From contig UQRE01000008.1 of the NCBI GenBank assembly GCA_900543415.1, forward strand, positions 1 to 64,000: a DNA stretch of 64,000 nt, written 5' to 3'. The notes beneath the pieces are model-generated. The model ran no database searches. It was given only the letters and a program-made list of their open reading frames with translations, and was not told the DNA's origin. Position 1 is the first letter of the stretch; each line of letters opens with the position of its first letter. Below are positions 60,971-64,000 of this stretch, piece by piece. The position numbers and the translations under genes were made by a program. Source of the stretch: an uncultured Dorea sp. (GTDB lineage Bacteria; Bacillota; Clostridia; Lachnospirales; Lachnospiraceae).

Positions 60971-61717
60971 CTAAATATTGGATGTGATCCTAATATCATC
61001 AAATGGCTGTTCCTGTGGTTCAATATAGAGCACTCCTTCTTTCATAAGTTGTAAAAGCGCTAAAAATGTCACCACGATCTGTGTCTTCGAGCTCTGCTTC
61101 GTAAGCAGTGTCCAAAAGCTGAATTTCTTATGCTCTCTTGCATAATCCGTGACAAATACAAGCTTATCCGACACGGTAACTTCTTCTTTCTCAATCTTTC
61201 CAAACTTACTTCGCACAGGATCAATCTTGTCCACCTGTCGTTTCATCACATCTTTAAAAATGTGATTGAGCTTCTGTAAGGTGAGATCCCCTAACAATTC
61301 ATCCAAATTTACCGGTTGTTCATACTCCATAACTTCCTGTGGAATGGTTGGTGTTTTATACATCACCCGTTCTGACTCAAGCTCTCTGTCCTTCAATTCA
61401 TAGGACATATATTTATACATTTTATATTCCAGCAGCTGCTCCACCAATTCCTGTCTCGGGTCCTCTTCTTCCCCATCCTCGTTTACCTCTTTCGGAAGCA
61501 GCATCTTACATTTGATATCCAGAAGTGTGGCAGCCATGACAAGGAATTCGCTCATAACATTTAAGTCTTCTTTTTCCATGGCTTTGATATACTCCATGTA
61601 TTGATTCGTGATCTCTACAATCGGAATGTCATAAATATCTATTTTGTTTTTATCAATCAAATGCAGCAGAAGATCCAGCGGACCTTCGAACACCTGCAGT
61701 TTTACCGGAATTCCCAT
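60971..61717 (-). CDS. scpA: Segregation and condensation protein A
   Basis: The 248-residue kleisin (start MGIPVKLQVFEGPLDLLLHLIDKNKIDIYDIPI) binds the SMC heads and ScpB. N- and C-terminal helical domains are joined by a charged linker (EVNEDGEEEDPRQEL). ATG 61715-61717 follows GGGGA. It is the first of the pair scpA-scpB and follows the phosphoesterase gene. Confidence 0.95.
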   Translation of the reverse strand: MGIPVKLQVFEGPLDLLLHLIDKNKIDIYDIPIVEITNQYMEYIKAMEKEDLNVMSEFLVMAATLLDIKCKMLLPKEVNEDGEEEDPRQELVEQLLEYKMYKYMSYELKDRELESERVMYKTPTIPQEVMEYEQPVNLDELLGDLTLQKLNHIFKDVMKRQVDKIDPVRSKFGKIEKEEVTVSDKLVFVTDYAREHKKFSFWTLLTKQSSKTQIVVTFLALLQLMKEGVLYIEPQEQPFDDIRITSNI

Positions 61718-61754
61718 ATCGTTTCCCCATATCATTTCATATCATAGCTATATA

Positions 61755-62630
61755 TTATACTGGATTTTCCTCTTTTGCACAAGGTTTTCCTTGCAAATGA
61801 AGAACAACCAGTTCTGCCGGATTCAGAAAACGGATATTTACAGTATGTGTACCCAAGCCTTTGCTCACCACGATCGTCTGCTCTCCCTCTCGATAAATAT
61901 CTCCGGAATACTTCGGGAATAATTGAAACCCGGGAGTAATCACACCCAGCACCCCTGGAATTCTTGCCACACCACCGTGCAAATGTCCCGACAAAATAAG
62001 ATCCGCTCCCCATGCTTTGTACAAATCCATATAGCAGGGATTATGTGCCAACAGTATCTGAAATTCTTCCCCTTCTTTTTCTCCGATCCTTTGAACAATT
62101 TCCTGAAACTCTACATTTCCTTTCTTCATCCGCTGATAACCGGTAAGCGGAATTTCCAGACCGGTAAGATTCAGCTTGTCCAGATGAACTGTCTCATTTT
62201 CCAGAAAGTGTACGCCCGCTAGCTGCAGCTGCTTTTTGTATTCTTCATAAGAAGCATCATAATTTTCCGGTTTTTCTTTCATGCGCTGTTCATGATTTCC
62301 ATTGGCGTAATAAACCGGACATATCTTCGGAAGGCTCTTTACAAATTCAAGTGCCGGTGTCCATGTTTTTCCGTTTTTTCCCACAAGCATATCTCCGCCT
62401 ATAAGAATCAGATCGGGATGCGCCTCAACAATTGCTTTTCGAAGTTTTTCATTTTCTTTTCCATATACGTGATTGTGAAGATCACTCAAAAACAGGACAC
62501 AAAGTTCTCTTCCGACTTGTGTCAGTTTATCTGATTCAACCACATATTCCGTCACTTGAAAACAATGCAGTTCCCGAATCACTTCCAGAAACACTAAAAT
62601 TGCCAATACAAACAAAATAACTATCCACAT
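61755..62630 (-). CDS. Metallophosphoesterase, membrane anchored
   Basis: The 291-residue protein (ATG 62628-62630, AAAGGAG eight bases upstream) begins with one membrane helix (MWIVILFVLAILVFLEV). Metal motifs: FLSDLHNH, LIGGDMLVG, ANGNHEQRM, LLAHNP, LSGHLHGG. It is a YkuE/calcineurin-like phosphoesterase; YkuE removes lipids or acts on undecaprenyl/UDP substrates, but the substrate here is unknown. Confidence 0.85.
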   Translation of the reverse strand: MWIVILFVLAILVFLEVIRELHCFQVTEYVVESDKLTQVGRELCVLFLSDLHNHVYGKENEKLRKAIVEAHPDLILIGGDMLVGKNGKTWTPALEFVKSLPKICPVYYANGNHEQRMKEKPENYDASYEEYKKQLQLAGVHFLENETVHLDKLNLTGLEIPLTGYQRMKKGNVEFQEIVQRIGEKEGEEFQILLAHNPCYMDLYKAWGADLILSGHLHGGVARIPGVLGVITPGFQLFPKYSGDIYREGEQTIVVSKGLGTHTVNIRFLNPAELVVLHLQGKPCAKEENPV

Positions 62631-62763
62631 TCTCTTGACTCCTTTTATTTCGACCATTATATAATTATTTTTCATCAAAAGCAACCTACCAATTTTCTTG
62701 TAAATGTGTTAAAATTTTTATGGATTAAACTTACTCAATTTTATACATAAGGAGGTTTTCAAA

Positions 62764-64000
62764 ATGAGTATCGCAGAAAGAATTACAGCTCTTCGTGCTT
62801 TAATGGCTGATCGGGGATATGATGTTTACATGGTTCCTACCGATGACAACCATCAGAGTGAATATGTAGGCGAACACTTTAAAGCAAGAGCATTCATCAC
62901 AGGATTTACCGGTTCTGCCGGAACAGCTGTGATCACAAAAGATGAAGCAGGACTTTGGACGGACGGACGTTACTTTATTCAGGCTGCACAACAGTTAGAA
63001 GGAAGTGGTGTAAAGCTCTTTAAAATGGGTGAGCCAGGCGTTCCTACTGTAGAAGAATATATTGCAAACGTAATCCCTGAAAACGGAACACTCGGATTCG
63101 ACGGACGTGTTGTTGCTATGGGCGAAGGACAGGCTCTTGTTGAAGCAGTCGCTCCGAAGCACGCAAAAATCAACTATTCTGAAGATCTGATCGATCTTAT
63201 CTGGGAAGACAGACCGGCTTTATCTGAGAAACCGGCTTTCGCACTTGGCGAAGAATACACCGGAGAGAGCACAGCAAGCAAACTTGCCCGCATTCGCGAA
63301 GCGATGAAAGAACACGGCGCAACCGTACATGTTATCGCAGCTCTTGACGATGTCTGCTGGACAACAAATTTACGTGGTGACGATATTGAATATTTCCCAC
63401 TGCTTCTTTCCTATGCTGTAATCACAATGGATGACATGAAGTTATACATTGATGAGCGTAAACTGACAGACGAGATGAAAGATGCCCTTGCAAAAGATCA
63501 TATTTCTCTTCGTCCTTACAATGCCATCTATGAAGATGTCAAGGAGCTATCTTCCTCTGATGTTATTCTCGTAGACCCAGCACGTCTTAACTATGCTCTT
63601 TACAACAATCTTCCAAAAGAGGCGAAGGTTGTAGAAGCGATGAACCCGACCGTTCTTATGAAGGCAATGAAAAATGACGTAGAGATCAAAAATATCATCA
63701 ACGCACACGTTAAGGATGGTGTTGCAATCACTCGTTTCATGTACTGGCTTAAGAAAAACATTGGAAAAATTGAAATCACCGAAATCAGCGCTGCTGAAAA
63801 ATTAGAAGAATTCCGTAAAGAACAGGAAGGATATCTGTGGCAGAGTTTTGAACCAATCTGCGGTTCTGGCGAACACGGCGCAATCGTACACTATGCAGCT
63901 ACCGAAGAGACAAATGTTCCGGTTGTTACAGACGGATTATTCCTCACAGATACAGGCGGAGGTTACATGGAAGGTTCTACAGATATTACACGTACTTTCG
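62764..64000 (+). CDS. Xaa-Pro aminopeptidase (M24B), 3' end off the window
   Basis: ATG 62764 follows AAGGAGG; 412 codons are visible. The product starts MSIAERITALRALMADRGYD, with a creatinase-type N-terminal domain (VPTDDNHQSEYVG, GFTGSAGTAVIT, WTDGRYFIQAA) and then the start of the pita-bread catalytic domain (CGSGEHGAIVHYAAT, LTDTGGGYMEGSTDITRTF with the first metal aspartates). It is the long eukaryote/Clostridia aminopeptidase P type that removes residues before proline. Confidence 0.93.
   Translation, partial: MSIAERITALRALMADRGYDVYMVPTDDNHQSEYVGEHFKARAFITGFTGSAGTAVITKDEAGLWTDGRYFIQAAQQLEGSGVKLFKMGEPGVPTVEEYIANVIPENGTLGFDGRVVAMGEGQALVEAVAPKHAKINYSEDLIDLIWEDRPALSEKPAFALGEEYTGESTASKLARIREAMKEHGATVHVIAALDDVCWTTNLRGDDIEYFPLLLSYAVITMDDMKLYIDERKLTDEMKDALAKDHISLRPYNAIYEDVKELSSSDVILVDPARLNYALYNNLPKEAKVVEAMNPTVLMKAMKNDVEIKNIINAHVKDGVAITRFMYWLKKNIGKIEITEISAAEKLEEFRKEQEGYLWQSFEPICGSGEHGAIVHYAATEETNVPVVTDGLFLTDTGGGYMEGSTDITRTF

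Overview
The window is a low-GC Firmicute chromosome. Sporulation-type proteins (SpoVB-like, SpoIIM-like), a SUF/ISC cluster led by an Rrf2 regulator, a linear gap-pgk-tpi-gpmI glycolytic block, ribonuclease Y and a giant acyl-CoA dehydratase activase all point to class Clostridia, most likely family Lachnospiraceae. This is an inference from gene content; no marker gene settles the genus.

Bases 1 to about 32,280 are a siphovirus-type prophage inserted at the 3' end of a tRNA-Leu(CAA) gene (32274-32356). Its integrase lies beside the tRNA. Its far end (lysis genes, tail fibre, other att site) lies left of base 1. Apart from a short lysogeny block on the + strand (28464-32183), the genes read leftward. 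In order of transcription: a Cro-like/CI-like switch with palindromic operators; recombination and replication genes (SMC-like ATPase, Sak4-like ATPase, DUF669, DEAH helicase, primase/helicase); an iteron array that looks like an origin; RusA; a second tyrosine recombinase; small accessory genes; a late regulator; a terminator; a phage tRNA-Ile(UAU); the terminases, portal and a MuF-type minor capsid protein with a toxin-like C-terminus; a small metallopeptidase; a Prp-like cysteine protease; scaffold, capsid, connectors, tail tube, chaperones, tape measure, Dit and baseplate hub.

The most interesting phage observations are these. (1) The phage carries its own homologue of Prp, the host protease that trims ribosomal protein L27, and three of its structural proteins (scaffold, capsid, tail tube) start with an L27-like cleavage motif ending LQLFA or LQMFA. 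(2) The minor capsid protein seems to end in a polymorphic-toxin domain, followed by an overlapping 59-residue ORF. (3) There is an intact tRNA for the rare codon AUA. (4) The ImmA-type protease gene next to the repressor is broken by one extra A in an A run, which may lock the lysogen. (5) There are unexplained non-coding elements: four 19-bp iterons, a multi-stem structured element before the integrase, and a tiny promoter-terminator unit facing the second recombinase.

Bases 32,280-64,000 are ordinary host chromosome. They hold a lipoprotein; trmB-like regulator plus lysA; pyruvate kinase; a rhomboid-like membrane protein; a 1418-residue double activase; HAD phosphatase; gpmI, esterase, tpiA, pgk and gap; a PHP phosphatase, mnmA, iscU-like, iscS-like and an Rrf2 regulator; a SpoVB-like flippase, SpoIIM-like protein and NUDIX hydrolase; rny, recX and recA (with a perfect SOS box); a D,D-carboxypeptidase, scpB and scpA; a metallophosphoesterase; and the start of an Xaa-Pro aminopeptidase gene. 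Many units are bounded by clear intrinsic terminators.
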